DNA of 64,000 bases from assembly GCA_964646625.1 (NCBI GenBank), contig CAZYHC010000017.1, positions 22,987 to 86,986 of the forward strand, read 5' to 3'. Made by a program: the position numbers and the translations under genes. Numbering within the stretch: position 1 is the stretch's first letter; every line of letters begins with the position of its first letter. Below, piece by piece: positions 35,662 to 44,668 of the stretch. The notes under the pieces were generated by a model. It was not told where the DNA came from. It ran no database searches and saw only the letters and a list, made by a program, of their open reading frames with translations. This DNA comes from DAOULT01 sp964646625 (GTDB lineage Bacteria; Chloroflexota; Anaerolineae; CAZYHC01).

Positions 35662-37554
35662 CTAGTAGTTGATACCACCGGTCATGGTGTAGAAGTCGCC
35701 ATATTGCTGCCCATAGCGAGGGTCGGTAGCGTAATCGTAGCGGCTGATAGCAATACCGACCACCTTCCTGCTGCAACTGACCAGGACCGAACCGTTGTAG
35801 TCGGTCGGCATGTTAGTGGCATTGGGCGCGAACTCTGAGTGGTTAATCCCGGTGTTCAGAGTGGGGATCGCTGCGGCTGTCGGGACCGTTGCGTCAGTAT
35901 GAGGAGAGTAGGTAGCCGAGCAGGCATTGCCATCCTCCAGGGACTGGATTCGCCAACCGCTGGCGTAACCGTAGAACTTGGACGAAATCTGCGGGAAGGA
36001 CACCCTGGTGGTGGCATCGTCAAAGGTGAACGCGTTGTAGGCTACACCATATCCTACGCTACGTTCCTCCTCGTTGACGATGGCTATAATCTCCGCTCCG
36101 GCGGCTGAGGCCATGAAAGTAGCTGCGCCACCGCCAGTCACCGGGCCCAACGGCGAGCTTGCCGGGGGGTTACCCATGAAGTAGCCCCAGGCCTGGTACT
36201 GGCCCAGGGTCGGCGAAGTCTCCGTATAGTTGGTACCACCAAAGTTATAGGTGGCCTGCACCTGGGTGGGCGTGGTGGAGATGTTCATGACCTTGAATCC
36301 ACCCTCATAGCCGGCGTAACCCTTGACTATACCCGGCGCGTAGACCGTTCTCGCGCCAGACCCGACACCGTTGTAGCTCTGGAACTGGGCATTGGTGTAG
36401 GGGGTGGCCCCGGCCCCGGAAGCGAACACGTTGCAGACTACGGCGATGTTCTGGCCGCCACCTTCGATGTAGACCGAGTACACTGCGCTACCGGGCAGGC
36501 CGGCAATGTCCGACAGGTTGAAGATGTGGGTGGCGAAGGCCGGGATGGCGGAGCTCGTAACGGCGCCACCTACTTCGGCCCCAGTGGTATCATAGAAGTG
36601 GAGAGTGGCGGTGGTCGAGCTTGAGCCAGCGTTCTGCACTGCCAGGTAGGAGTTCCAGTCGTAGTAGGCCTTCACCGCGTGCGGTACGTAGGCATTCGGG
36701 GTCGGGTTGCCGACACCGCTGGCCGTACCTATACGCATGGGGTTGGTCTGGGTGCCGTAAGTACCTGTGTGTGATGGGGTCGCGGTGTTGAGGGTGGCCG
36801 CAATCTGGCGGTCAGCGCTCACCACTGCCGAACCAACGAAGGGATCGGGCAGACCACTGACATCGGTGGGAATGTACAACTTGAAGGAGCTTCCCGCGGC
36901 GGCGGTCCTGTTGACGGTCGCGGACGTGGCCCCGTTGGTGTCGTAGAAGTTCACCACCACGTTGGCACTCTGGCTGCTGTCCAGGTTCACTACCTGGATA
37001 CCGGAGACGTAGGAGTAGCTCGCCTGGGCGCCTCCCACCCCACCTTCCGGCTCCACCGGCGCTTCCACTACTTCAGGCTCGGCGGGGATGTCAACTGGCT
37101 CCAGAACCGGGGTCGGCTCGGCGTCTGCGTCAACGGGGGCCTCGACCGGTAGCTCAGGAGGCTCGGCCGGCTCTACCGGCAGTACTTCCTCGGGCGGCAA
37201 AGCTTCCTCTTCGGGCTCAGGTGGGGCCTCAGGCGGGGCCTCAGGCGGAGCCGCGGGAGGAGCCTCGGGCGGGGCCTCAGGCGGGGCCGCGGGAACGTCA
37301 GGTGGAGCATCGGGCGCAGCCACAGGGCAGCCATTGGCATCCACCGACGCGCCTAAAGCCGTGCCCGGGCACTGGTCGAGGCTGTCGGGGACACTATCGC
37401 CGTCCGAGTCCACCAGTACGGGCGGCGGAGCGGGCAATGATGGATCCTCATCTTCGCCCTGGGCACGGACCAGCGCCGCGCCACCCACGGTGAACGTCAA
37501 CAGTATGACGATCGTTAGAACGGACAATAATTTGAACAGAGTTTTCGCTTTCAT
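35662..37554 (-). CDS. Large secreted or surface protein with Pro/Glu-rich stalk
   Basis: This protein has about 630 residues starting at MKAKTLFKLL (37554), with a clear signal peptide and AAxxxAQG cleavage region. A calcium-binding thrombospondin type-3-like repeat (DSDGDSVPDSLDQCPG) precedes a Pro/Glu/Ala-rich stalk of many APPEAPP-type units (about residues 80-170). The rest is beta-rich, with repeated motifs resembling VNFYDTNGATS / LHFYDTTGAEV and VVCNVFASGAG / VVSADRQIAAT, suggesting tandem Ig-like domains. No catalytic motif is seen. It may be an adhesin or cell-surface layer protein; this is inference. Confidence 0.75.
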   Translation of the reverse strand: MKAKTLFKLLSVLTIVILLTFTVGGAALVRAQGEDEDPSLPAPPPVLVDSDGDSVPDSLDQCPGTALGASVDANGCPVAAPDAPPDVPAAPPEAPPEAPPAAPPEAPPEAPPEPEEEALPPEEVLPVEPAEPPELPVEAPVDADAEPTPVLEPVDIPAEPEVVEAPVEPEGGVGGAQASYSYVSGIQVVNLDSSQSANVVVNFYDTNGATSATVNRTAAAGSSFKLYIPTDVSGLPDPFVGSAVVSADRQIAATLNTATPSHTGTYGTQTNPMRIGTASGVGNPTPNAYVPHAVKAYYDWNSYLAVQNAGSSSTTATLHFYDTTGAEVGGAVTSSAIPAFATHIFNLSDIAGLPGSAVYSVYIEGGGQNIAVVCNVFASGAGATPYTNAQFQSYNGVGSGARTVYAPGIVKGYAGYEGGFKVMNISTTPTQVQATYNFGGTNYTETSPTLGQYQAWGYFMGNPPASSPLGPVTGGGAATFMASAAGAEIIAIVNEEERSVGYGVAYNAFTFDDATTRVSFPQISSKFYGYASGWRIQSLEDGNACSATYSPHTDATVPTAAAIPTLNTGINHSEFAPNATNMPTDYNGSVLVSCSRKVVGIAISRYDYATDPRYGQQYGDFYTMTGGINY

Positions 37555-37768
37555 AAAAAGAACCCCTTTCCTCAAATTAGAATTAGGTTTAAGCCATACA
37601 GGCACACTTCCAGGCAACTGGTATTCTCATCTTAACACAACCGGGATGGAAAGTCAATAATACCTTAGTTTTATTCGTCCTTCCGGTCGGCCCGAAGTGG
37701 CGTCGTCCAGGTTTTGCGCCCTTCCGGAGGGTTCGCTGCAAGCAGCGCAAGCGGGCGGGCCTTGTGCT

Positions 37769-39772
37769 TCACTTGAAGGTATCACCCCCCCTGCCCAACA
37801 CCAGCACATCCCGGGCGGGGATGGTTACCGTTCCCTGCAACTTTCCCCCGGCCAGCAAATCCTGATAGACCCCCTCGAGGGCGACCTTTTGCTCCTGGGG
37901 GGTGTGATTCAGGAGGAAGATGAGGCGTCGCCCGTCTCCCTGGCGGGCCGCGGCCTCGACGCCCGGCGGGGTGGCCAGGAGCGGAGCCAGCCCTGCCTGG
38001 GGCAGCAGGCGCTCCAGAAGGGCGTCGTACAGGGCCGCTTCGCCCAGCGTGCCCAGATAGACGACCTGCCCCTGCCCGTAACGATTGGCGGTGACCGCCG
38101 CCCGCCCGGCATGGTAATCCTGGGTGTATGCGGCCCACACCTGAGCCGTTTCGGGCGCGAGCACCTCGTGCCAGAGGGACACCGGGATTTCCGGGCCATC
38201 GCCGAAGCGCACGGCGTTGACTATTTCCGGGGGCGGGGAGTCAAATTCTTCCACGGTCACCCCGGCCATCTCCGCCAGGAGGCCGGGCAGGGGGCGGGCC
38301 ACGACCCGGTTGTGCTCGTCCTTGAAGCCGGCGCGGGGCCCCAACAGCAGAATCCCCCCCTCTTTGACGTAAGCGGCCAGATGGTCGGCTATCTCCTGGC
38401 TGACCACGTTGAGGGCCGGGGCCCACACCAGTCGGTAGGCGCTCAGGTCGGCCAGGGGATGGACGAAAGTAGCGGGCACGTTCCGGCGGTAAAATGCCTC
38501 GTGGACGTTCAGGAAATAAGCCTTCAAGCTCGCCAGGCCGGTCAGTTGTTGGCTGTGGGGTTGCATCTCCAGAACCCAGCGGCTATCGTAGTCATACACA
38601 ATGGCGGCCTGGGGGCGGGGGGCGGTGCCTTCCAGCAGGGGAGCCAGGTGTTTCAGTTCCTCCCCGATGCGCTGCGCTTCGCGGTAACCTCGCGTCGGGC
38701 GGGCGGTGTGATCCAGGAGGCCGCTGTGGTACTGCTCCGAGCCGCTGCGGACTGCCCGCCAGCGAAAATAGACCACCCCATCGGCGCCGTGGGCTATGTC
38801 CTGGTAGGTTTTCAGGCGCACCTCGCCGGGGCGCAGGGCCGGGTTATACACCGACCAGTTGATTTGCCCGGCCTGCTGCTCCATGACCCAGAAATTAGCC
38901 TGGCGGAAACCCCACACCAGATCGTGGGAGGCGGCGATGAGGGCCGGGGTGGCCCCGTAAAAATGGTAGTTGTCCCAGGAAACGAAGTCCAACGGGGCCG
39001 AGAGCTCGCCATAGTCCAGCAGGTCGAAGAGGGCGGGGGGCATCAGGTTGTGGGTGATGAACTGGTCTGGAGCCAGGCCACGCAGGATGTCAATTTGTAT
39101 CTGCTGATAGGAAACCCAGGAATCGGAAGAAAAGCGGTAGAAGTCCAACAGCAGGCCGGGGTTGTGTTGGGCTGGGGCGGCCCAGGGGAGAGGAATCTGC
39201 TCCCAGGTGGCGTAGACCTGGCTCCAGAAGGCGGCGCCCCAGGCCTCGTTGAGGGCTGACAGGTCGCCGTACCGTTCTCGCAGCCAGCGGCGGAAGGCGG
39301 TGGCGCACTGCTGGCAGTAGCAGCGGGCGGTCTCATGGCAGCCGAACTCGTTGTCAGTCTGCCAGCCGATGACGTTTGGATGTTGACCGTAGTGCTCGGC
39401 CAGGGCCGTGACGATGCGCCGCGTATATTCCTGGTAGGCGGGGCTGTTGGCGCAGCGGTGGTGGCGGCTGCCAGGCCCTTTGACCCGCCGCCATTCGTCA
39501 ACGGGCAGCACCTCCGGGCAGGCCATTATCAGCCAGGGAGGCGGGGCGGCGGTGGGGGTGCCCAGCACGGTCTGGATGTCGTGCTCGGCCAGGATGCCGA
39601 TGGCCCGATCCAGCCAAGCGAAGTCGTAGCGGCCCTCTTCGGGCTCCAGCAAAGCCCAGGCGAACTCGGCCAGGCGGGCCAGGTTAAAGCCGGCCTGGCG
39701 CATAAGGCGGGCGTCCTCGGCCCAACGTTCCTCGGGCCAGTGTTCGGGGTAATAATCGGCGCCGAAGTACAT
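37769..39772 (-). CDS. Beta-galactosidase, GH42
   Basis: This 667-residue TIM-barrel glycosidase begins MYFGADYYPEHWPEERW, the GH42 hallmark start. The acid/base Glu is in TDNEFGCHE (about E141) and the nucleophile in WVMEQQAGQ (about E298). A zinc-binding Cys group is visible in CHETARCYCQQC. A trimerisation domain and a C-terminal beta sandwich follow. The gene is downstream of three ABC sugar-importer genes in the same direction, so it probably hydrolyses the imported galactosides in the cytosol. GGAGGATTAACC precedes the ATG. Confidence 0.95.
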   Translation of the reverse strand: MYFGADYYPEHWPEERWAEDARLMRQAGFNLARLAEFAWALLEPEEGRYDFAWLDRAIGILAEHDIQTVLGTPTAAPPPWLIMACPEVLPVDEWRRVKGPGSRHHRCANSPAYQEYTRRIVTALAEHYGQHPNVIGWQTDNEFGCHETARCYCQQCATAFRRWLRERYGDLSALNEAWGAAFWSQVYATWEQIPLPWAAPAQHNPGLLLDFYRFSSDSWVSYQQIQIDILRGLAPDQFITHNLMPPALFDLLDYGELSAPLDFVSWDNYHFYGATPALIAASHDLVWGFRQANFWVMEQQAGQINWSVYNPALRPGEVRLKTYQDIAHGADGVVYFRWRAVRSGSEQYHSGLLDHTARPTRGYREAQRIGEELKHLAPLLEGTAPRPQAAIVYDYDSRWVLEMQPHSQQLTGLASLKAYFLNVHEAFYRRNVPATFVHPLADLSAYRLVWAPALNVVSQEIADHLAAYVKEGGILLLGPRAGFKDEHNRVVARPLPGLLAEMAGVTVEEFDSPPPEIVNAVRFGDGPEIPVSLWHEVLAPETAQVWAAYTQDYHAGRAAVTANRYGQGQVVYLGTLGEAALYDALLERLLPQAGLAPLLATPPGVEAAARQGDGRRLIFLLNHTPQEQKVALEGVYQDLLAGGKLQGTVTIPARDVLVLGRGGDTFK

Positions 39773-39798
39773 GGTTAATCCTCCTTAAATATTCAATG

Positions 39799-39831
39799 AA
39801 GTGCCGTGCACTTCCAAAGTGCGCGGCACTT
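39799..39831. repeat. Palindromic element, copy A (33 bp)
   Basis: AAGTGCCGTGCACTT and AAGTGCGCGGCACTT pair around a CCA loop, with one mismatch. This 33-bp element is the exact reverse complement of the one at 40693-40725. It lies between the beta-galactosidase start and the upstream permease stop. Confidence 0.85.
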
Positions 39832-39842
39832 AGAAATAATAT

Positions 39843-40676
39843 TTAATATTTGGTGGCCCCCAGGGTCAGGCCCTGGATGAAATAGCGTTGCAGGAACAGG
39901 AAAACGATCACGGTGGGCACGGTGGCGATCAGCGAACCGGACACGATCACCGTCCAGTCCATGATGTACTGCCCCTGCAAGTTAGCTAGGCCAGTGGTGA
40001 TCGGTTTGAGGGCGTCCGAGCGTAGCAACACCAGAGCCCACAGAAAATCGTTGAATATCCAGGTGAATTCCAGGGTAGCCAGGGCGGCCATAGCCGGCAG
40101 GCTCAGGGGCAGCATGATCTGCCAGTAGATGCGGAATTCGCTACAGCCGTCAATGCGGGCTGCGGACAGGATTTCGCCGGGCACAGTGAGCATGAAATTG
40201 CGCAGCAGAAAGGTGCAGAAGCCCAGTTGGAAGGCCATGTGGAAGAGTACCAATCCCCAGTAAGTATCGTAGAGGCCAATAGCGTCGGTGAGGCGAAAGA
40301 CGGGCAGCAGGAGAATCTGGAAGGGAAGCAACATGCCGCCCACGAAGGTGAAGTAGATCAGCCGGTTGCCAGGGAAACGGAAACGAGCCAGAGCGTAGGC
40401 CGAGAGAGAGGAGAGGAACAGGGTCGCTGTAAGGGAAGGCACGGTGATAATGAAGGTGTTGGGGAAATAGTGGCTCATGCCCCCCCGCGTCCAGGCGGTA
40501 AGGAAATTATTCAGCGTCAACTTTTTGGGCAGGCTCCAGAAACCGCGTATCAGAATATCGTCGTTAGTGCGCAACGCGGTGATCAAGGTGCTGAAGACGG
40601 GGACCAGCCAAAAGAGAGTGAACACTATCAGCAGCAGGTAAAACGCGGTGCGGCGCACGGTTTTGAGTTGGATCAT
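39843..40676 (-). CDS. Sugar ABC transporter permease (MalG-type)
   Basis: The protein has about 277 residues from ATG 40676 (MIQLKTVRRT). Six membrane helices are expected, with the EAA loop region near AARIDGCSEFRIYWQIMLPL, which contacts the ATPase. This is the inner-membrane permease of a CUT1-type sugar importer, paired with the gene at 40725-41627 and the binding protein at 41727-42998. No ATPase gene is nearby; a shared MsiK/MalK-like ATPase elsewhere is likely. It is flanked on both sides by identical inverted palindromes. Confidence 0.88.
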   Translation of the reverse strand: MIQLKTVRRTAFYLLLIVFTLFWLVPVFSTLITALRTNDDILIRGFWSLPKKLTLNNFLTAWTRGGMSHYFPNTFIITVPSLTATLFLSSLSAYALARFRFPGNRLIYFTFVGGMLLPFQILLLPVFRLTDAIGLYDTYWGLVLFHMAFQLGFCTFLLRNFMLTVPGEILSAARIDGCSEFRIYWQIMLPLSLPAMAALATLEFTWIFNDFLWALVLLRSDALKPITTGLANLQGQYIMDWTVIVSGSLIATVPTVIVFLFLQRYFIQGLTLGATKY

Positions 40677-40692
40677 GGTCAACCTCCATTCT

Positions 40693-40725
40693 AAGTGCCG
40701 CGCACTTTGGAAGTGCACGGCACTT
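40693..40725. repeat. Palindromic element, copy B (inverted)
   Basis: AAGTGCCGCGCACTT, a TGG loop, then AAGTGCACGGCACTT. It touches the stop codon of the MalF-type permease. It is the exact reverse complement of copy A at 39799-39831. Confidence 0.85.
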
Positions 40726-41627
40726 TAGTACTCTATCTCCGTTTGAAGCATACGCCACAGGTAGATGCCGATAAAGGAGATGCTGATGAGGAACAGCATC
40801 ACGGCGATGGTGGCCCCATAACCCATTTTATAGTTGTTAAAGGCTTCGATGTACATGTAGTTGGCCAGCACACTGGAGGAGTTGTACGGCCCACCGCGAG
40901 TCATGACGAAGACCAGGTCGAAAGCGCGCAGAGAATCTATGACGCTGATCACCACCACGATCACGGTGACCGGGGTCAGGAGGGGCAAGATGATGCGCCA
41001 AAAAGATTGCCAGCGGTTGGCGCCGTCCACTTCGGCCGCTTCCAGCAGCGAAGGGTCGATGTTGTTGAGGCCCGCCAGATAGAGGACCATCACGTAGCCC
41101 ACCTGACGCCACACCGCGGCGGCGATGATGGCGTAGAGGGCCAGGTCCTTGTCGCTCAGCCAGCCCTGGGCCCACGAGTTGAGGCCCAGGGTGCGGAGGG
41201 TGGCGTTGATCAAGCCGTTGGCCGGATGGTACATCCAGCACCAGATCAGGCCAATGACCACGAAGGAGAGCACCATCGGGGAATAGAAAGCGGCCTTGAA
41301 AATCCTGTCGCCGGCGATTTCCTGGTTGAGGAGCAGGGCCAGAGCCAGCCCCAGCACCACCGGTATGGTGATGAAACAGACCAGCCACTTGAGGTTATTG
41401 ATCAGCGATTTGTAGAAGACGGGGTCTCTGAACAGCTTTGCGTAGTTTTTCAAGCCCACAAAATCGGGTACTGACACGCCGTCCCAGTTGGTGAAGCTGA
41501 GGTAAAAGGAATAAAACAAAGGGGCGATGACCCAGATTAGATAAATGATCAACGGGACGGCCAGGAAAAGATAGGGGGTCAGGTTGATCCGTCGCCGCCG
41601 CTGAGACTGCACAACACGAACGCTCAT
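40725..41627 (-). CDS. Sugar ABC transporter permease (MalF-type)
   Basis: The protein has about 300 residues from ATG 41627 (MSVRVVQSQRRR), with GGGAGGG upstream. It has a basic N-terminus, six hydrophobic helices, and an EAA motif near AAEVDGANRWQSFWRIILPL. It forms the inner-membrane channel with the MalG-type protein encoded just downstream. It lies 99 bp after the binding-protein gene. The substrate is inferred from the adjacent GH42 gene to be a galactoside or related oligosaccharide. Confidence 0.9.
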   Translation of the reverse strand: MSVRVVQSQRRRRINLTPYLFLAVPLIIYLIWVIAPLFYSFYLSFTNWDGVSVPDFVGLKNYAKLFRDPVFYKSLINNLKWLVCFITIPVVLGLALALLLNQEIAGDRIFKAAFYSPMVLSFVVIGLIWCWMYHPANGLINATLRTLGLNSWAQGWLSDKDLALYAIIAAAVWRQVGYVMVLYLAGLNNIDPSLLEAAEVDGANRWQSFWRIILPLLTPVTVIVVVISVIDSLRAFDLVFVMTRGGPYNSSSVLANYMYIEAFNNYKMGYGATIAVMLFLISISFIGIYLWRMLQTEIEY

Positions 41628-41726
41628 AGGTAGCCCTCCCGGATACATAAGATAAATGGGTGAGGCCCATGGCGCGGGGTCAGAGGTATCCACGCCATGG
41701 GCCGGTTCCCGGCTACATCTCCGAAG

Positions 41727-42998
41727 CTATTCTTCGGCTTCGAAGATCTCTTTTCTGGCCGCTTCCAGGCGGGCCAGAATGTCGTCGATGTTGTCGGGGT
41801 TGTCCCAGAATTCCATGAAGCCGTTCATCCCCTCGTCGGCCATCTCCGGCGTGGTATCCCGGTCGTAGAACTGGGCCACGAAATCTGCCCCTTTGATCAA
41901 CTCGATGCCCCTCAAAGTGAAGTCGCTGTAGATCGAAGGGTCAACGCTGGTGTTGGCCGCAATGCGCCCCATTTTCTCGGCTATGAACTGCTGGGATTCG
42001 GTGGAGCCGAGGAAGGCCAGGAATTTCTTGGCCTCCTCAGGGTGAGCAGCATTGGCCGCAATGAAGTAGCCGTCGGTCGGCGCGTCTTCGCCGATGCCTA
42101 CCGCCGGGTCGATGATGGGGAAGCGGAAGAAGTCGAAGTCCTCGTCATACTCGTCGGGCACGCTGTCCAGGATGAACTGTCCCATCAGGTACATGGCGGC
42201 CTGTTCCTGGAGCATGAAGGGGATGGCTTCCTGCCAGGTGTAGGCCGCAGGGTTTTCGATGAAGTAGCCCTTTGCGATCAGCTCCGCCCAGTACTCGAAG
42301 GCTTTCTTGACCCGGGGGTCGTCGTAGCTCTCCTTGCCCAGCATGAGGTTGATGTGGAACTCCGGGCCGTTGACCCGCATGTTCAGGTAATCGAACCAGC
42401 CGGCCGCCGTCCAGCGATATTTCGTGCCGATGGTGATGGGGGTCACTCCGTTGCTCTTGAGGGTCTCGCAGACTGCCAGGAACTCTTCCCAGGTTTCTGG
42501 CGGCTCGATGTCATACTTCTCGAAGATCGATTTGCGGTAGAACATGCCCCACCAGTACCAGGTCTGGGGCAGGAAGTAGACTCGGCCCTCCACCGAGCTC
42601 ATGGCCTTGAAGCCCTTGGGGTAGAGTTCATCCCAGCCCTGCTCCTCCCAGAGGTCTGTGATGTCCATGATCAACCCCTTGTCAATGAAGAAACGGGCCC
42701 GGTTGCCGGCGAACCAGGTCAGCACGTCCGGCGGGGTGGATGAGGTCAGATAGGCGCGGATGGCCTGCTTGAAGTCCTCGTGGGCCACGATGCTGTGCAC
42801 AATCGTCAGGTCGGGGTTGGCCTCCTGATACATAGCCACCAGTTCGGTGTCCGTCTCTCGTGGCAACGGGTCACCAAAGAACGAGTTGTAGATCAGCACT
42901 CCTTCGCCCTCTTGCGGCGGGGGAGTAGCGACGGTGGCGGGGGCGTAAATCAGGGTCAGGGACAGAATGAACAGAACGTACATACATTTTTTAAACAT
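41727..42998 (-). CDS. Sugar ABC transporter substrate-binding protein
   Basis: This 423-residue protein has a signal peptide (FKKCMYVLFILSLTLIYAPATVA) but no lipobox Cys at the cleavage region. It is therefore probably not lipid-anchored, unlike many monoderm binding proteins. It is type I CUT1-like, with EANPDLTIVHSI, LTWFAGNRARFFIDKG, a conserved WW stretch (TWYWWGMFYRKS) and FLAFLGSTESQQFIAEK. It is followed by two permeases and a GH42 enzyme. It binds sugar outside the membrane and delivers it to the permeases. Confidence 0.9.
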   Translation of the reverse strand: MFKKCMYVLFILSLTLIYAPATVATPPPQEGEGVLIYNSFFGDPLPRETDTELVAMYQEANPDLTIVHSIVAHEDFKQAIRAYLTSSTPPDVLTWFAGNRARFFIDKGLIMDITDLWEEQGWDELYPKGFKAMSSVEGRVYFLPQTWYWWGMFYRKSIFEKYDIEPPETWEEFLAVCETLKSNGVTPITIGTKYRWTAAGWFDYLNMRVNGPEFHINLMLGKESYDDPRVKKAFEYWAELIAKGYFIENPAAYTWQEAIPFMLQEQAAMYLMGQFILDSVPDEYDEDFDFFRFPIIDPAVGIGEDAPTDGYFIAANAAHPEEAKKFLAFLGSTESQQFIAEKMGRIAANTSVDPSIYSDFTLRGIELIKGADFVAQFYDRDTTPEMADEGMNGFMEFWDNPDNIDDILARLEAARKEIFEAEE

Positions 42999-43087
42999 TT
43001 TTTCCCTCCTTTGGTTTTGTCGAGCGGGGTCTCCTTTGCCTCGCCCGTTTATGCGGACATTTTTTTCTGGTTGCTATCACCTCCTTA

Positions 43088-43116
43088 TGTATAATTATAG
43101 TTACTAAACTGGACAA
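43088..43116 (-). promoter_or_regulatory. Promoter of the sugar ABC importer genes
   Basis: On the minus strand a -35 TTGTCC, 17 bp spacer and -10 TATACA are seen. It is about 90 bp upstream of the binding-protein ATG, which itself has GGAGGG before it. Confidence 0.45.
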
Positions 43117-43209
43117 CACGAGGTCTCATCTTGATTAGGGGTGTGTCCAGTGTTTGGGATTCACTGCGAGAATATTATACCACGAGAAGAAGGAGCGCGC
43201 AAGGTTTGT

Positions 43210-43238
43210 TTGACCTTTTGGAGAAGGTGCGATATAAT
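43210..43238 (+). promoter_or_regulatory. Sigma70-type promoter of the radical SAM gene
   Basis: TTGACC, a 17-bp spacer and a perfect TATAAT lie about 87 bp upstream of the ATG at 43325. Confidence 0.75.
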
Positions 43239-43324
43239 TAGAACAGGCTTTCTACTGTCCAGACCGACCGCCTGGGTTTATCAAGCTATTCGTTAGCTCA
43301 GAATATCTGCACCGGAGGAGGGAC

Positions 43325-44461
43325 ATGGACACTATCAAAAAGATCGAGGTGCTGGGTCGTTCGGCTCAATACGACCTGTGTGGGGCCTGTGGCCCCCAGG
43401 CCAGCCGGGAGCGCGACGAGTTGGGCCGCTGGATCTATCCGGCCGTCCTGCCCGACGGTCGGCGGGTGGCGCTTCTCAAGGTCCTCCTCTCCAACGCCTG
43501 TCAGCAAGATTGCTATTACTGCGCCAACCGCGCCAGCCGTGATTTTCGACGGATCAGTTTCACCCCCGAAGAGTTAGCACACGCCTTCGAGCAGATGCAC
43601 CGCCGGGGCCAGGTGCAGGGCCTCTTTCTTAGCTCCGCGGTGTGCGGCCATGCTGCCGGGGCGATGGATGGCATGATCGCTGCTGTGGAACTGGTGCGCA
43701 GAAATTTCCCTGGGTACATTCACCTCAAAATCCTGCCCGGCGCAACCTTCGCCCACGTGGAACAGGCCGTAAAACTGGCCACCCGCGTCTCGGTCAACCT
43801 GGAGGCCCCTAACCGGGAACGTCTGGCCCGCGTCGCCCCCCGCAAGGACTTCGCCAGGGATCTGCTTCAACCCATGTACTGGGTCAGGGAGATCGTGGAG
43901 AACAGCGGGCGCCGTCTGGCCTCGGCCGGTCAGACCACCCAGTTCGTGGTGGGGGCCGCCGACGAATCCGACCGTGAAATCTTATCGACCACCGCCCAAC
44001 TCTACGAAGAGATGGGGCTGGCCCGCGCCTATTTCAGCGCCTTCCAGCCCATCAAAGATACCCCCCTGGAGGATCGCCCGGCCACCCCTCCTCTGCGCGA
44101 ACACCGTCTCTACCAGAGCGATTTTCTCCTGCGCAGGTACGCCTTCGCCTTCGACGATCTGATCTTCGACCAGGCAGGCAACCTGCCCTCCGAAGCCGAC
44201 CCCAAGCTCGTGTGGGCCCGCAATCACCCCGAACGGTTTCCCCTGGAAATCAACCGCGCCAGCAAGGAAGAACTGCTGCGAGTGCCCGGCATTGGGCCAA
44301 TCTCGGCGGAGCGCATCGTGCGCTGGCGGCGGGAGGGCAAACTCCGCACCCTGGCCGATGTGAAGAAAAGCGGAGCAGTGGCCCAACGGGCGGCCCCCTT
44401 TATCCTGCTGGACGGCAAACGCCCGACCTATCAGTTGAGTCTGTGGGACGAGGTCTCGTAA
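43325..44461 (+). CDS. Radical SAM protein with C-terminal helix-hairpin-helix (DNA modification/repair type)
   Basis: This 378-residue protein has the radical SAM cluster CQQDCYYC (C59, C63, C66) and an extra Cys pair near the N-terminus (C19, C22). A helix-hairpin-helix DNA-binding region lies near residues 307-333 (LLRVPGIGPISAERI). This matches the family described as putative DNA modification/repair radical SAM proteins (rSAM-UDG link family). In that family a uracil-DNA-glycosylase-like gene is usually adjacent; none is seen here. Substrate and reaction are unknown. GGAGGAGGG precedes the ATG. It uses SAM and a 4Fe-4S cluster to generate a radical. Confidence 0.88.
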   Translation: MDTIKKIEVLGRSAQYDLCGACGPQASRERDELGRWIYPAVLPDGRRVALLKVLLSNACQQDCYYCANRASRDFRRISFTPEELAHAFEQMHRRGQVQGLFLSSAVCGHAAGAMDGMIAAVELVRRNFPGYIHLKILPGATFAHVEQAVKLATRVSVNLEAPNRERLARVAPRKDFARDLLQPMYWVREIVENSGRRLASAGQTTQFVVGAADESDREILSTTAQLYEEMGLARAYFSAFQPIKDTPLEDRPATPPLREHRLYQSDFLLRRYAFAFDDLIFDQAGNLPSEADPKLVWARNHPERFPLEINRASKEELLRVPGIGPISAERIVRWRREGKLRTLADVKKSGAVAQRAAPFILLDGKRPTYQLSLWDEVS

Positions 44462-44633
44462 GGGGTCGGACCGGCAAGACCACGGCGGCTGCTTGTTCGC
44501 CCCAGACTGGTGAAGGTTGCGCCAGCCGCTGGCCCCGCCGGGACAAAAAGCGAGAGAGGTGATGACGTTCGTGTTTAAGTTTATATTTGGGCTGATTACC
44601 GAGTTGATTAGCGAGAAGGTTGTCAATTTTCGC

Positions 44634-44662
44634 TTGACTTTTCTGCCCATTTGCGGTATAAT
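44634..44662 (+). promoter_or_regulatory. Consensus promoter of the formate dehydrogenase operon
   Basis: TTGACT, exactly 17 bp, then TATAAT. This is one of the best promoter matches in the window. Transcription would start near 44669, leaving a leader of about 250 nt. Confidence 0.85.
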
Positions 44663-44668
44663 ACAATG

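Larger units (their letters stand above)
42999..43324. other. Divergent intergenic region (326 bp)
   Basis: No gene is convincing. It carries one promoter in each direction, toward the sugar-importer genes (minus) and the radical SAM gene (plus). It also contains a strong but apparently unused Shine-Dalgarno-like AAGGAGGTGATAG on the minus strand near 43072-43086. Confidence 0.6.

Noticed and set aside
37690..37768. Possible CRISPR or tRNA-like sequence in the gap before the beta-galactosidase stop
   Set aside because: The gap contains a few short GC repeats but no cloverleaf or spaced repeats.
43039..43086. Short leader peptide after the AAGGAGGTGATAG sequence on the minus strand
   Set aside because: The only following ATG gives a three-residue frame with poor spacing, so I cannot support it as a gene.
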